Source: DAOUBP01 sp964474695 (lineage in GTDB: Bacteria > Chloroflexota > Anaerolineae > CG2-30-64-16). From it: a stretch of DNA of 64,000 nucleotides. The position numbers and the translations under genes were made by a program. The stretch covers positions 62,001 to 126,000 of the forward strand of contig CAYYTK010000011.1 in NCBI GenBank assembly GCA_964474695.1, in the 5' to 3' direction. The notes beneath the pieces were generated by a model. The model saw nothing but the letters and a program-made list of their open reading frames with translations. It did not search any database and was not told where the DNA came from. Positions within the stretch are counted from its first letter, which is position 1, and every line of letters begins with the position of its first letter. Shown here in pieces: positions 41,837-50,708 of the stretch.

Positions 41837-42889
41837 TTACAGGCCTTCGATGAGTTCGGCCAGCAGGACATCCATGGCCTCGCGATCGCTCAGTTTGCCG
41901 GTCTTGATGGCTTCGTCGGCGGCCAGGATGCGCCCCATGGCGCGTTCAAGCCGGGCGAAGCTGTGGCGGCTGGCCTGGTTGACGAAGCGCGGCACGGTCC
42001 ACTCTCCCACGTTCAGGGTGCGGGCGATCTCCGGCGGCCGCGCGCCCTGGGACTGCAACGCCTTGACCTGAATCAGCAGGCGATACTGCCGTGCGATCAT
42101 GGCCAGCAGCCGCAGGGGCGGCTCCCCATCCATATCCAGGGCGTGCTGCATCAGCCGGCCCGCCGCCGATCCATTCCCCAGGCCGAGTGCATCCACCATT
42201 TCGAAAACGCTTGCCGCGCGCGTGGCTGGCACCAGGGTGCGCACGTCCTCGCGCGTAACGATGCGCCCGGACGCATAATCTGCCAGCTTGATCAGCTCTT
42301 GGTCCAGTTGGCGCAGGTCATCGCCGACATATTCGGCCAGGTCCTGGATCGCGGCCGGGTCGAGCTTGACTTTGCGCGTCCGCGCCCGGCTGCGAATCCA
42401 GTCAGGCAGGTCGTTCTTGCGCGGTCTCTCGCATAGGATGATGCGCGCTTTGCCGTCGCGCGCCAGCTCCTGCACCCGGCGCAAGCCGGGACCGCTGGCC
42501 GTGTCGGCTTCCAGCAAGACCAGCTCCGTGCTGTCGGTTGTCTGGCTCAGGCACGCCAGAAATGCCTTGCCCTGGCTTTTGAGTTGTTCAGGCTCCGGCT
42601 CCGGCTCGGCCGCTTCTTCCTCATCGGCGGCCGGAGCCGCCTCTTTGCTTTTGCGCCTGGCCGGCGCGGCCAGCCGCGCGAGCAGATGTTCCACGACGAC
42701 CAGGCGCTTCTCGGCCAGGAAGGGGAGGGTGTCCACGGCGTTGTGCAGCTCAGCCAGGGTGACGGTGCGTCCGTCAAGGCGGCTGGTGTTGAGGGTTGCC
42801 AACTCGGGATCGGTCGCGATGCCGGCTGTCAGCTCTGCCAATGCCTCCGCGCATAACAGCTCGGCCGGGCCGTGAATCAGGGTGATCAT
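41837..42889 (-). CDS. holA: DNA polymerase III delta subunit
   Basis: 350 residues, typical HolA length. Features: MITLIHGPAELLCAEALAEL at the start (degenerate P-loop region), LNTSRLDGRTVTLAELHNAV, LPFLAEKRLVVVEHLL, then the lid and collar helices (YVGDDLRQLDQELIKLADYA; IARQYRLLIQVKALQSQG). It opens the sliding clamp in the clamp-loader complex. An acidic insert (EEEAAEPEPEPEQ) interrupts the N-terminal domain. Start overlaps the stop of the DUF6391 gene. Confidence 0.92.
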   Translation of the reverse strand: MITLIHGPAELLCAEALAELTAGIATDPELATLNTSRLDGRTVTLAELHNAVDTLPFLAEKRLVVVEHLLARLAAPARRKSKEAAPAADEEEAAEPEPEPEQLKSQGKAFLACLSQTTDSTELVLLEADTASGPGLRRVQELARDGKARIILCERPRKNDLPDWIRSRARTRKVKLDPAAIQDLAEYVGDDLRQLDQELIKLADYASGRIVTREDVRTLVPATRAASVFEMVDALGLGNGSAAGRLMQHALDMDGEPPLRLLAMIARQYRLLIQVKALQSQGARPPEIARTLNVGEWTVPRFVNQASRHSFARLERAMGRILAADEAIKTGKLSDREAMDVLLAELIEGL

Positions 42890-43401
42890 TGGGCAGCCAG
42901 CTTTGCGGGCTTTGACCTGATGGTTACCCGGTGCCGGACCACAGGGCCATCAATCAGCTTGCGCACGGAGGCAATGCAGAGACCGGCGACATCGGCGCTG
43001 GTGGTGACGTTTGCCTGCATCCAGCGGCCGGCAGGCGCGGCAATGATGAGCGCCAGGGTGGCGCCCAGGATGGCGCTGCACGCGCGATCCACCCAGGAGC
43101 GATCGCGGCCGTGAGTCATCAGCAGCGCGCCGATCCCGGTCAGCGTTCCGGCAGTGACCAGATTCGTGCCGCAGTTCGGGTGGACCGCCAGGCCGGACTC
43201 ACCGCGCTGCAGGTGTGCGAGCGCTTCTTCCGCAACGACGTGCAGCGTCGCCGCTTCGATTTCGCCGACGACGATGAACCCGTCCAGATCGCTGTGCGCT
43301 AACAGGCGCGTCCCGGGCACGCGGCGGCTCAGCAACGTGATGGTTGCGTGCTCGATCGCATGATGTTGGCGCAGCCTTTGGGTGACGGATCGTGACTCCA
43401 T
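42886..43401 (-). CDS. DUF6391-type membrane protein
   Basis: 171 residues: N-terminal soluble part with HHAIEHATITLLSRRVPGTR and SGLAVHPNCGTNLVTAG, then two membrane segments (LTGIGALLMTHG; ACSAILGATLALIIAAPAGR). The IEHAT...HPNCGTN pattern is characteristic of DUF6391, found in Chloroflexi and cyanobacteria; function unknown. The conserved His/Cys could bind metal. Lies between mutS2 and holA, 9 bases after mutS2. Confidence 0.78.
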   Translation of the reverse strand: MESRSVTQRLRQHHAIEHATITLLSRRVPGTRLLAHSDLDGFIVVGEIEAATLHVVAEEALAHLQRGESGLAVHPNCGTNLVTAGTLTGIGALLMTHGRDRSWVDRACSAILGATLALIIAAPAGRWMQANVTTSADVAGLCIASVRKLIDGPVVRHRVTIRSKPAKLAAQ

Positions 43402-43410
43402 GACGCCTCG

Positions 43411-45888
43411 CTAACGTTGGGCAAGTTTTGCGACGGTGACGCCCTCGCCGCCTTCGCTGGCTTCGCCGGCCCGAAAACTGTTGACCAGGGAGTGGCCGCG
43501 CAACTCGTCACGCACAGCCTGGCGCAGCGCGCCCGTGCCCTTGCCGTGGATGATGCGCACGAACGGCAGGCCGGCCAGGTAGGCTGTGTTGAGATAGCGG
43601 TCCAGCTCGATCAACATGTCATCGACGGTTAAGCCGCGCAGATCGAGTTCCATCCCCGGGCTGGGCGGCCGGGGCCGAGAGCCACCGGACTGGATGGCGG
43701 GCTGACCGCCGCGCTGGCGCAGGGTGACGCGGCCTTGGCCCAGGCGCACGCGGAAGGAGCCGATCTTCACATCCACCTCATCACCGTTGACCCCGGCGAT
43801 TTCGCCGGTGGCTTGCAGCGAAGGCACCCAGACCTCGTCGCCTGGCTGAAGCGGGCCGTCGATGATCACCGGCTCGGGCGCCTGCATCGCGGGCAGCGGT
43901 TGGGCTTGGGCCGCGCGGCGCGCCAGGACGTCGGTGGCTTCGGCCAGCCACTGCTCGTGCAGGTTTTTGCCCGCTGCTGAACCGCCTTCGCGCGAGGCGC
44001 CGGTCAACGGCTCGCGCGCTGCAAGGGCCGCCAGGCGCGCCATCTCCTCACGCAGCGCGGCCAGCTCCGTGTCGGCCTGGGAACGGGCTTCGGCCAGCAC
44101 TTCGCGCCGCGCTTCCTCGGCCTTGGCCAGGCGATAACTCAGGTCCGCGTTGAGCGCCTCAGCCCGGCGCTGCGCGGCTTTGGCTTCCGATTCGGCTGTG
44201 AGTGCAGCCTCGCGTGCGCGCTTGATCTCGGCCAACATCGCTTCGGTTTCCAACGACTGCGGCGAGACGAGCGCCTCGGCTTGGGTGACGATGTCTGAGT
44301 TCAGGCCCAGCCGCCGGGCGATGGCAAAAGCGTTGGAGCGTCCGGGCAATCCGATACTGAGCTTGTAGGTCGGGCTCAGGGTCTGGATATCGAACTCCAC
44401 GCTGGCGTTGGCGACAAACGGGGTCGTATGTGCGAACACCTTGAGTTCAGAGTAGTGTGTGGTTGCCAGGGTGGTGATGCGGCGCGCCAGGAGCGTCCGC
44501 AGCAGCGCCTGGGCCAGGGCCGCACCTTCCTCCGGGTCGGTGCCGGCCCCCAGTTCATCCAGCAAGACCAGCGTGCGCGTGTCAGCCTGATCCAGGATGT
44601 TCACGATGTGCGTCATGTGAGATGAGAAAGTCGAGAGGCTCTGTTCGATGCTCTGCTCGTCGCCGATGTCGGCGAAGATGTTCTCGAACACCGACACCTT
44701 TGAGCCTTCATCCGCCGGGATGGCCATGCCGGCCTGCGCCATCAGAGTGAGCAAGCCGGTGGTTTTGAGTGAGACCGTTTTGCCGCCGGTGTTCGGCCCG
44801 GTGATGACGACAATGAAATAGTCTTCTTCCAGGTAAACGTCGATCGGCACTACGGTCAGCGGGTCCAGCAGCGGATGGCGGGCTTTGATGAAGGCGAGTG
44901 TGCTGCCAGGGTGTTGATAGCCGGGTGGCGGTGTGTCGGTTGCCGGCGTGTCGGCGTGTTTCTTGTCCTTGCCGGAGCGGCTGCCCTGTTGCGGTCGCAC
45001 GAACTCCACCAGCTCCGGCTCCGTCCCTCGCAGCTCGCCGGCGTAGCGCGCCCTGGCAAAGATCAGGTCGAGGTCGCCCAGCGCCTCCACGGTGTGGACG
45101 ATCGCGGTGGCGCTTCCTGCAACCAGGCCGGTGAGCGCGGCCAGGATGCGCTGGATCTCCTCCTGTTCCGCAAGCTGGGCTTCGCGCCAGTGATTGTTCA
45201 GATCGACGACCGCCAGCGGTTCGATGAAGAGGGTGGCGCCGCTGCCCGATTGGTCGTGCACCAGGCCGGGGATGCGCCCCTTGAATTCGGCGCGCAGCGG
45301 GATGACATAACGCCCCTGTCGCTGTGTGATGATGGGTTCCTGGAGCAGCGGTTGGTTAGCAGCGGTGCCGATGATGCGTTGCAGGCGTTCCATCAGCCGG
45401 GCGTGCGCTTCGCGCAGCTCCCGCCGGATGCGCGCGAGGGCGTCGCTGGCGCTGTCCATCACCTCGCCCCGCTCGTCGATGCAGCGGGCGATCTCTTCGA
45501 TCAAGTTGTGCGGCGCCATGATGCGGCCGGCTACATCGGCCACATAGGGGTACTGCTCGGCCACGCGGGACAGCATCCGTTGGAGGGTGCGCGCCCGGGT
45601 CAGGGTGCTCCTGATGCTCAGCAAATCGCCGGGCAGCAGTGTGCTGCCGCGGACGGCCTGTTCAGCCAGGGGGCGTAAATCATGAACGCCGCCCAGATGG
45701 ACATCGCTTTTTTCTTCCAGCAAGCGGCGAGCCTCGCGCGTTTCCGCCTGCCAATCGCGTGCCTCGCGGATGTCGTCGGTCGGCATCAAAGTGAGCGCGC
45801 GTTCCCGCCCAAGCGAGAAGGAGGCGTGCTCCGCCAGCCGCTCACGAATCCGCTCAAATTCAAGCACCCGTAATGTTCTTGCGTCCAT
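43411..45888 (-). CDS. mutS2: Endonuclease MutS2
   Basis: ATG 45888 begins MDARTLRVLEFERIRERLAE, the standard MutS2 start; a longer frame exists but is not conserved. 825 residues. The core and clamp are followed by the ABC ATPase with Walker A GPNTGGKTVSLKT, the ENIFADIGDEQSIEQSLSTF signature and Walker B TLVLLDELGAGTDPEEG. Next comes a long coiled coil (~520-640), a KOW-like segment and the C-terminal Smr domain (ELDLRGLTVDDMLIELDRYL; VRIIHGKGTGALR). Acts on branched DNA and on collided ribosomes in studied species. A -10 element ends 7 bases before the ATG, so the mRNA may be leaderless. Confidence 0.95.
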   Translation of the reverse strand: MDARTLRVLEFERIRERLAEHASFSLGRERALTLMPTDDIREARDWQAETREARRLLEEKSDVHLGGVHDLRPLAEQAVRGSTLLPGDLLSIRSTLTRARTLQRMLSRVAEQYPYVADVAGRIMAPHNLIEEIARCIDERGEVMDSASDALARIRRELREAHARLMERLQRIIGTAANQPLLQEPIITQRQGRYVIPLRAEFKGRIPGLVHDQSGSGATLFIEPLAVVDLNNHWREAQLAEQEEIQRILAALTGLVAGSATAIVHTVEALGDLDLIFARARYAGELRGTEPELVEFVRPQQGSRSGKDKKHADTPATDTPPPGYQHPGSTLAFIKARHPLLDPLTVVPIDVYLEEDYFIVVITGPNTGGKTVSLKTTGLLTLMAQAGMAIPADEGSKVSVFENIFADIGDEQSIEQSLSTFSSHMTHIVNILDQADTRTLVLLDELGAGTDPEEGAALAQALLRTLLARRITTLATTHYSELKVFAHTTPFVANASVEFDIQTLSPTYKLSIGLPGRSNAFAIARRLGLNSDIVTQAEALVSPQSLETEAMLAEIKRAREAALTAESEAKAAQRRAEALNADLSYRLAKAEEARREVLAEARSQADTELAALREEMARLAALAAREPLTGASREGGSAAGKNLHEQWLAEATDVLARRAAQAQPLPAMQAPEPVIIDGPLQPGDEVWVPSLQATGEIAGVNGDEVDVKIGSFRVRLGQGRVTLRQRGGQPAIQSGGSRPRPPSPGMELDLRGLTVDDMLIELDRYLNTAYLAGLPFVRIIHGKGTGALRQAVRDELRGHSLVNSFRAGEASEGGEGVTVAKLAQR

Positions 45889-45895
45889 GGCTGCT

Positions 45896-45901
45896 AGTAT
45901 A
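45896..45901 (-). promoter_or_regulatory. -10 element of mutS2, implying a leaderless mRNA
   Basis: Minus strand TATACT at 45896-45901 would start transcription at about 45889-45888, the A of the mutS2 ATG. The -35 (TTCGGT, 17 bases upstream) is weak and there is no Shine-Dalgarno sequence. Confidence 0.5.
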
Positions 45902-45958
45902 GCATACGTAGAAGGTTGACCGAAATCTCGGCTCGACTTTTGGCGCCATTCGGTGTTG

Positions 45959-45967
45959 TGGTATGAT
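45959..45967 (+). promoter_or_regulatory. Extended -10 promoter of the mannose-1-phosphate guanylyltransferase-like gene
   Basis: TG-G-TATGAT, with only a poor -35 (TTTGGC at 45939-45944, 17-base spacing). Predicted start near 45974, about 44 bases before ATG 46018. Divergent from the mutS2 promoter. Confidence 0.6.
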
Positions 45968-46017
45968 GCGTTGGGCTGGAGAGATTCGCTCATCATTTCA
46001 AGTTGAGGCGTTTTGCT

Positions 46018-48564
46018 ATGAAGGCGGTCGTCATGGCCGGCGGCGAGGGTTCACGCCTGCGGCCACTTACCTTGATGCGTCCGAAACCCATGTTGCCGGT
46101 AGTTCATCGGCCATTGTTGGGTCACATCCTGCACTTGTTGCGGCAGCACGGGATCGTCGATGTCGTTGTGACGCTGCAATACATGCCTTCCTCGATCCAG
46201 GACTTCTTCGGCGATGGCAAGGCGTTCGGCATGAATATCGAGTATGTCATCGAGGAGTCGCCTCTCGGCACCGCGGGCAGCGTGAAGAACGCGCAGGACT
46301 GTCTTGACGCCAGCGAGCCGTTTCTGGTGATCAGCGGCGACGCTCTTACCGACTTCGATCTGACTGCGCTGGTTGCTTATCATCGCGAGCATAACGCCTT
46401 GTTGACGATGGCACTCTACCAGGTGGATGATCCCCTGGAGTTCGGCGTCATCAATGTTCGGGAAGATGGGCGCGTCGTGCAGTTTTTGGAAAAGCCGAGC
46501 TGGGGTGCGTTGACCTCCGATACGGTGAATACCGGGATCTATGTGGTCCAGCCTGAGCTGCTTGAGCGCATTCCTGCCGACCAGCCGACAGACTGGAGCC
46601 GGAATGTCTTTCCGCGTCTGCTCGCCAGAGGCGAGCCGCTCTACGGGTATGTGGCCAGCGGCTACTGGTGCGATATCGGCACGTTGAGCGAGTATCAGCG
46701 CGCCAATGCCGATCTGCTTCACCGCCGGTTGGACTTGGGCGCGATGGGCCAGCATATCGGAAGCGGCATTTGGACCGGCGGCCAGGTGGAGATTGCGGCT
46801 GATGCCCAGCTTTTCGGTCCCATTTACCTGGGGGAAGAAGTTCAGATTAAGGGCGGAGTGGTGATCCACGGCCCCTCGGTGGTGCGTGATTATACGATCC
46901 TGGATAATCGGGCGCGGGTGGATCGGAGCATCATCTGGCGCAACTGCTACATCGGCGAGGGCGCCGAGGTGCACGGGGCCTTGGTTGGCCGGCAGTGCAG
47001 CCTGAAAGCGGGCAGCGCGGTCTTCGAGGGCGCGGTGGTGGGCGACAACACGATCGTCGGTGAGCACGCGGTGATCCAGCCGAGCGTCAAGATTTGGCCC
47101 AGCAAAGAGGTTGAGTCCGGCGCGACGCTGAACCACAGCTTGATTTGGGGCTCACAGGGGCGTAGGGCGCTGTTCGGCCGATATGGCGTTACCGGAATGG
47201 TGAATGTCGACCTGACGCCGGATTTTGTTGCGCGGCTGGGCGCAGCCTTCGGCACCGTGCTGCCCAAGGGCAGCACAGTCACCATCAACCGCGACCCACA
47301 CCGCGGCTCGCGCATGATCAAGCGCGCTTTGGTGTCCGGGCTTCCGTCTGCGAGCAACTGCGTGTTGGATCTGGGTTCGCTGCCGATCCCCGTGGCGCGC
47401 TATTACACGCGCGCCTACCGCGCAGCGGGTGGCGTTCATGTGCGCCTCTCACCCTACGATCAACGTGTGGTGGATATCCGGTTTTTCGGTCAGGACGGGC
47501 TCAACCTCACGCGTGAACAGGAGCGCAACGTCGAGCGGATCTTCTTCCGAGAGGACTATCGTCGTGCGTACATGGGGGACATCGGCACCATCGAGTATGC
47601 TCAAGACGCTGTGGCGGTGTACAGCCAGGGCTATCTGAAGGCGCTGGATGTTTCGGCCATCCGTGCTTCGAATGTCAAGGCGGTCATCGATTATGCTCAC
47701 GCACCGGTGGCCAATGTGCTGCCGCAGTTGCTGGAGGCACTGAATGTCGATGCTGTGCCCCTCAATGCGCGCATCGATCCCAATCGCGTTTCGATCCTTC
47801 AGGAGGAGTTTCGCAGCGAGCGCGCCCAACTGGCGACCATCGTAGGGGCTCTGCAGTCTATGGCGTTGGGCGTGCGATTGGATGTGGGCGGCGAGAAGAT
47901 CTTCGTGGTGGATGACACCGGCGCCAGCGTTGCCGATCCGCTGATGTGCGCGGCCATGGCCTCACTGGTGTTTCGCGCGCATCCGGGAAGCACGGTTGTT
48001 GTCACGGCGGACCAACCTCAGGTGTTTGAGCAGTTGGCCCAAAGGTATGGCGGCCAGGTGCGGCGCTGTCCGGTGGATCCCCAATCGTTGATGATGGCTG
48101 CGGCATCTGATGGCGTGATTATGGCGGGCGATGGGACGGGTAATTTCGTCTTTCCGATTTTGCATCCGGCGATCGACGGTTTGTTAGCGCTGGGCAAGTT
48201 GTTGGAGCTATTGGCACAACAGCAGATGACGCTATCTCAGGTGCTAGTCGATTTACCACCGTTCTATACGGCTGACACGGTGGTGACGAGCACTTGGGAG
48301 TTGAAGGGCCGGGTGATGCGGTGCCTCAGCGAGCACTTTGCCGCATTCCGGCATGAACTGGTGGACGGCATCAAAGTCTTTTTGAACGACAACAAATGGA
48401 TCCTGATCCGACCTGACGCCGATACGCCGGCCTTTCACCTGACGGCCGAGGGACGGTCGCTGCAAGATGCGCAGGAATTAGTGGCGGATTACAGCGGTTT
48501 GGTGCGCCAGATGATGCAGGGGCCGTGTGGCAATAAAGATCCAGATTATCGAAACGAGGCGTGA
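46018..48564 (+). CDS. Mannose-1-phosphate guanylyltransferase/phosphomannomutase-like fusion (MPG1 type)
   Basis: ATG 46018 with GAGG 9 bases upstream. 848 residues. A nucleotidyltransferase domain (GGEGSRLRPLTLMRPKPMLP, residues ~8-27; LVISGDALTDFD) is followed by a left-handed beta-helix (~245-375). A phosphohexomutase-like half (~380-840) ends with WILIRPDADTPAFHL. The mutase half lacks an obvious TASHNP phosphoserine loop and DGDADR metal loop, as in other MPG1-type proteins, so it may be regulatory or have altered catalysis. It likely makes GDP-mannose or a related NDP-sugar for the polysaccharide genes; the next gene supplies a complete mutase. Confidence 0.88.
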   Translation: MKAVVMAGGEGSRLRPLTLMRPKPMLPVVHRPLLGHILHLLRQHGIVDVVVTLQYMPSSIQDFFGDGKAFGMNIEYVIEESPLGTAGSVKNAQDCLDASEPFLVISGDALTDFDLTALVAYHREHNALLTMALYQVDDPLEFGVINVREDGRVVQFLEKPSWGALTSDTVNTGIYVVQPELLERIPADQPTDWSRNVFPRLLARGEPLYGYVASGYWCDIGTLSEYQRANADLLHRRLDLGAMGQHIGSGIWTGGQVEIAADAQLFGPIYLGEEVQIKGGVVIHGPSVVRDYTILDNRARVDRSIIWRNCYIGEGAEVHGALVGRQCSLKAGSAVFEGAVVGDNTIVGEHAVIQPSVKIWPSKEVESGATLNHSLIWGSQGRRALFGRYGVTGMVNVDLTPDFVARLGAAFGTVLPKGSTVTINRDPHRGSRMIKRALVSGLPSASNCVLDLGSLPIPVARYYTRAYRAAGGVHVRLSPYDQRVVDIRFFGQDGLNLTREQERNVERIFFREDYRRAYMGDIGTIEYAQDAVAVYSQGYLKALDVSAIRASNVKAVIDYAHAPVANVLPQLLEALNVDAVPLNARIDPNRVSILQEEFRSERAQLATIVGALQSMALGVRLDVGGEKIFVVDDTGASVADPLMCAAMASLVFRAHPGSTVVVTADQPQVFEQLAQRYGGQVRRCPVDPQSLMMAAASDGVIMAGDGTGNFVFPILHPAIDGLLALGKLLELLAQQQMTLSQVLVDLPPFYTADTVVTSTWELKGRVMRCLSEHFAAFRHELVDGIKVFLNDNKWILIRPDADTPAFHLTAEGRSLQDAQELVADYSGLVRQMMQGPCGNKDPDYRNEA

Positions 48565-48571
48565 ACTGAAG

Positions 48572-50026
48572 ATGGCGATTACCTTTGGTACGGACGGCTG
48601 GCGGGCCGTTATCAGCGATGAGTTCACATTTGCTAACGTGCGCCACGTAGCACAGGCGATTGCGGAGGTGCTGCTGGAGAAGAGTGAAAACAGTGCAGCC
48701 GGCGGGCCGGGCGAACGGCCCGTGGCCGTGGTAGGCTTTGATACGCGTTTCTTGTCCGATCGCTACGCCGCAGCCGTCAGTGAGGTGCTGGCAGCCAATG
48801 GCCTGAGAGTTGACCTGGCCCGCGCCGATGCGCCCACGCCGGCCATCTCCTTTGCCATTCCCGCCGCGCACGGTGTGGGCGGTGTCATGATCACCGCCAG
48901 CCATAACCCGCCGCGCTACAATGGAATCAAGCTCAAGTCTGCATTTGGAGGCAGCGCAACTGTTGCGGATACCAGGCGTGTTGAGGCCAGGCTGGATGCA
49001 AACCTGGCTGCTGGCCGCCAGCCTGCGCGGATCGATCTCGACGCGGCCATCGAACAAGGGTTGATCGTCCGTTTTGATCCGTATCCGGCCTATGCCGACC
49101 ACCTGCGTCGCCTGATCGATTTTCGCGCGATCGGCCGCGCCAAGTTGCGTGTCGCGGTCGACGCCATGTATGGGGCAGGTCGCGGCTATCTGAGTAATCT
49201 GCTGGTTGAGGCAGGCGCGGAAGTCGTTGAAATCCGTGGGGAGATGAACCCCGGATTCAACGGCATCCACCCGGAACCGATTGCCTGCTACCTGGCGCCG
49301 TTGATGAAGCTGGTGTTGGAGGATCGGCTCGATTTGGGTCTGGCGACCGACGGCGATGCGGATCGGATCGGCGCTGTGGGCCCCACCGGTCGATTCATCG
49401 ATCCGCATTGCATCATGACGCTGGCGCTGCGCTATCTGGTGGAACAACGCCAATTGCGCGGCTCCGTGGTGAAGACCGTCTCCACCACGAAGATGCTGGA
49501 CCGGCTGGCGGGTTGCTATGGGTTGCCCCTGCACGAGACGCCTGTGGGTTTCAACCATATCGGCGACCTGATGATGAGCGACGACGTCTTGATCGGCGGC
49601 GAGGAATCGGGCGGGATCAGTGTCAAGGGCCATATCCCAGAGGGCGATGGCGTCTTGATGGGCTTGCTGCTTGCCGAGATTGTGGCGCGTTACGGCAGGT
49701 CGCCGGAAGCTTTGTTGGCTGACGTCATGGCTGAGATCGGCCAATTCGACTATGCGCGCAACGATTTCAAAGTGCGTCCATTCGACAAGAAGGCATTGGT
49801 GGCCACCCTGGTTGCGCTGGCGCCGGCGGAGCTGGCGGGCGTCCCCTTGAGCAGCATCAACACCCGGGATGGCGTCAAGTATATGCTGGCTGATGATAGC
49901 TGGCTGTTGATCCGTCCGTCCGGAACCGAGCCTGTTCTGCGGGTCTATGCGGAGGCCCATTCGCCGCAGGCGGTGCAGACGTTGCTGGCTGCAGGGCGCC
50001 ACCTGGCTGACGCAGCCGGGGTCTGA
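48572..50026 (+). CDS. Phosphoglucomutase/phosphomannomutase
   Basis: ATG 48572 begins MAITFGTDGWRAVISDEFTF, the canonical start; the gene follows the previous stop by 7 bases. 484 residues with all alpha-D-phosphohexomutase motifs: phosphoserine loop TASHNPP (~105-112), metal loop DGDADR, sugar loop GGEESGG and phosphate loop RPSGTEP. It interconverts hexose 1- and 6-phosphates. Paired with the upstream NDP-sugar synthase it provides precursors for glycan synthesis. Mannose versus glucose preference cannot be decided. Confidence 0.93.
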   Translation: MAITFGTDGWRAVISDEFTFANVRHVAQAIAEVLLEKSENSAAGGPGERPVAVVGFDTRFLSDRYAAAVSEVLAANGLRVDLARADAPTPAISFAIPAAHGVGGVMITASHNPPRYNGIKLKSAFGGSATVADTRRVEARLDANLAAGRQPARIDLDAAIEQGLIVRFDPYPAYADHLRRLIDFRAIGRAKLRVAVDAMYGAGRGYLSNLLVEAGAEVVEIRGEMNPGFNGIHPEPIACYLAPLMKLVLEDRLDLGLATDGDADRIGAVGPTGRFIDPHCIMTLALRYLVEQRQLRGSVVKTVSTTKMLDRLAGCYGLPLHETPVGFNHIGDLMMSDDVLIGGEESGGISVKGHIPEGDGVLMGLLLAEIVARYGRSPEALLADVMAEIGQFDYARNDFKVRPFDKKALVATLVALAPAELAGVPLSSINTRDGVKYMLADDSWLLIRPSGTEPVLRVYAEAHSPQAVQTLLAAGRHLADAAGV

Positions 50027-50036
50027 ACTTAAGATG

Positions 50037-50075
50037 CAAGGGGCCTGACATCAGCCCAGATGTCAGGCCCCTTTT
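50037..50075 (+). terminator. Strong rho-independent terminator
   Basis: 15-bp perfect stem AAGGGGCCTGACATC and its complement, six-base loop, followed by TTTTC. It lies 10 bases after the mutase stop and 22 bases before the convergent DUF4332 stop. Confidence 0.93.
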
Positions 50076-50097
50076 CAATTCCGGATCTTTCGATGAG

Positions 50098-50496
50098 CTA
50101 GTACTCGATTTGCCGTCCCAGGCTCTTCGCCTGCTGAATCCAGTCAGTAACCTGTGCCAGGGTTGGCGCGCGGCGAGCGTCGCCGGCCAGCGTCTGCTCC
50201 ACAAGCTTCGCATGCAAGTTGGCAGCCACCCGGCGTGAAAGTTCCACGATGGTATCCACACCGGCATTTTCCAGCAAGTTGGAGTAAACCTCACCGATGC
50301 CGCGCACGCGGGCCAGGTCGGCACGGTTGACCAACTCCAGGATTTCTTTCGTATCAACGCCTACCTTGGCAGCCAGTTCCTTGCGGCCGGCCGGCGTCTT
50401 GCCGGCTTCCACCAAAGCCTCAGCAGTTGTGATCGCGGCTGCGGCTAACTTCTCAGCCGTGTTCATCTGGATACCTCGAATCTGACTTATGCGCAT
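50098..50496 (-). CDS. DUF4332 helix-hairpin-helix protein
   Basis: ATG with AGGAGG 5 bases upstream. 132 residues with two helix-hairpin-helix-like units: RGIQMNTAEKLAAAAITTAE and RVRGIGEVYSNLLENAGVDT, each followed by a helical pair, as in DUF4332. Such domains bind DNA non-specifically; the exact function is unknown. Divergently transcribed from dnaK; the 50497-50708 intergenic region shows no clear CIRCE element. Confidence 0.82.
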   Translation of the reverse strand: MRISQIRGIQMNTAEKLAAAAITTAEALVEAGKTPAGRKELAAKVGVDTKEILELVNRADLARVRGIGEVYSNLLENAGVDTIVELSRRVAANLHAKLVEQTLAGDARRAPTLAQVTDWIQQAKSLGRQIEY

Positions 50497-50708
50497 AGGT
50501 CCTCCTTGTCTGGACAGTGAGAAATGTAGACGGAATGAACGCAGCGTCGCGTGTTTAGGCAGCTAACAACAAGCATATCACGGAACCGCCTGATTGGCAA
50601 TAGGCACTATCGAATCATCTAACGCAACGTTAACATCCTGCTTGCGCTACTCTAACGTCTGTGCCTTACAGTTCACATTAAGCGAGATGTTCGTGTAAGG
50701 AGCGGGAG

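Noticed and set aside
50497..50708. CIRCE or other heat-shock operator before dnaK
   Set aside because: No TTAGCACTC-type inverted repeat found; candidate -35/-10 pairs match poorly.
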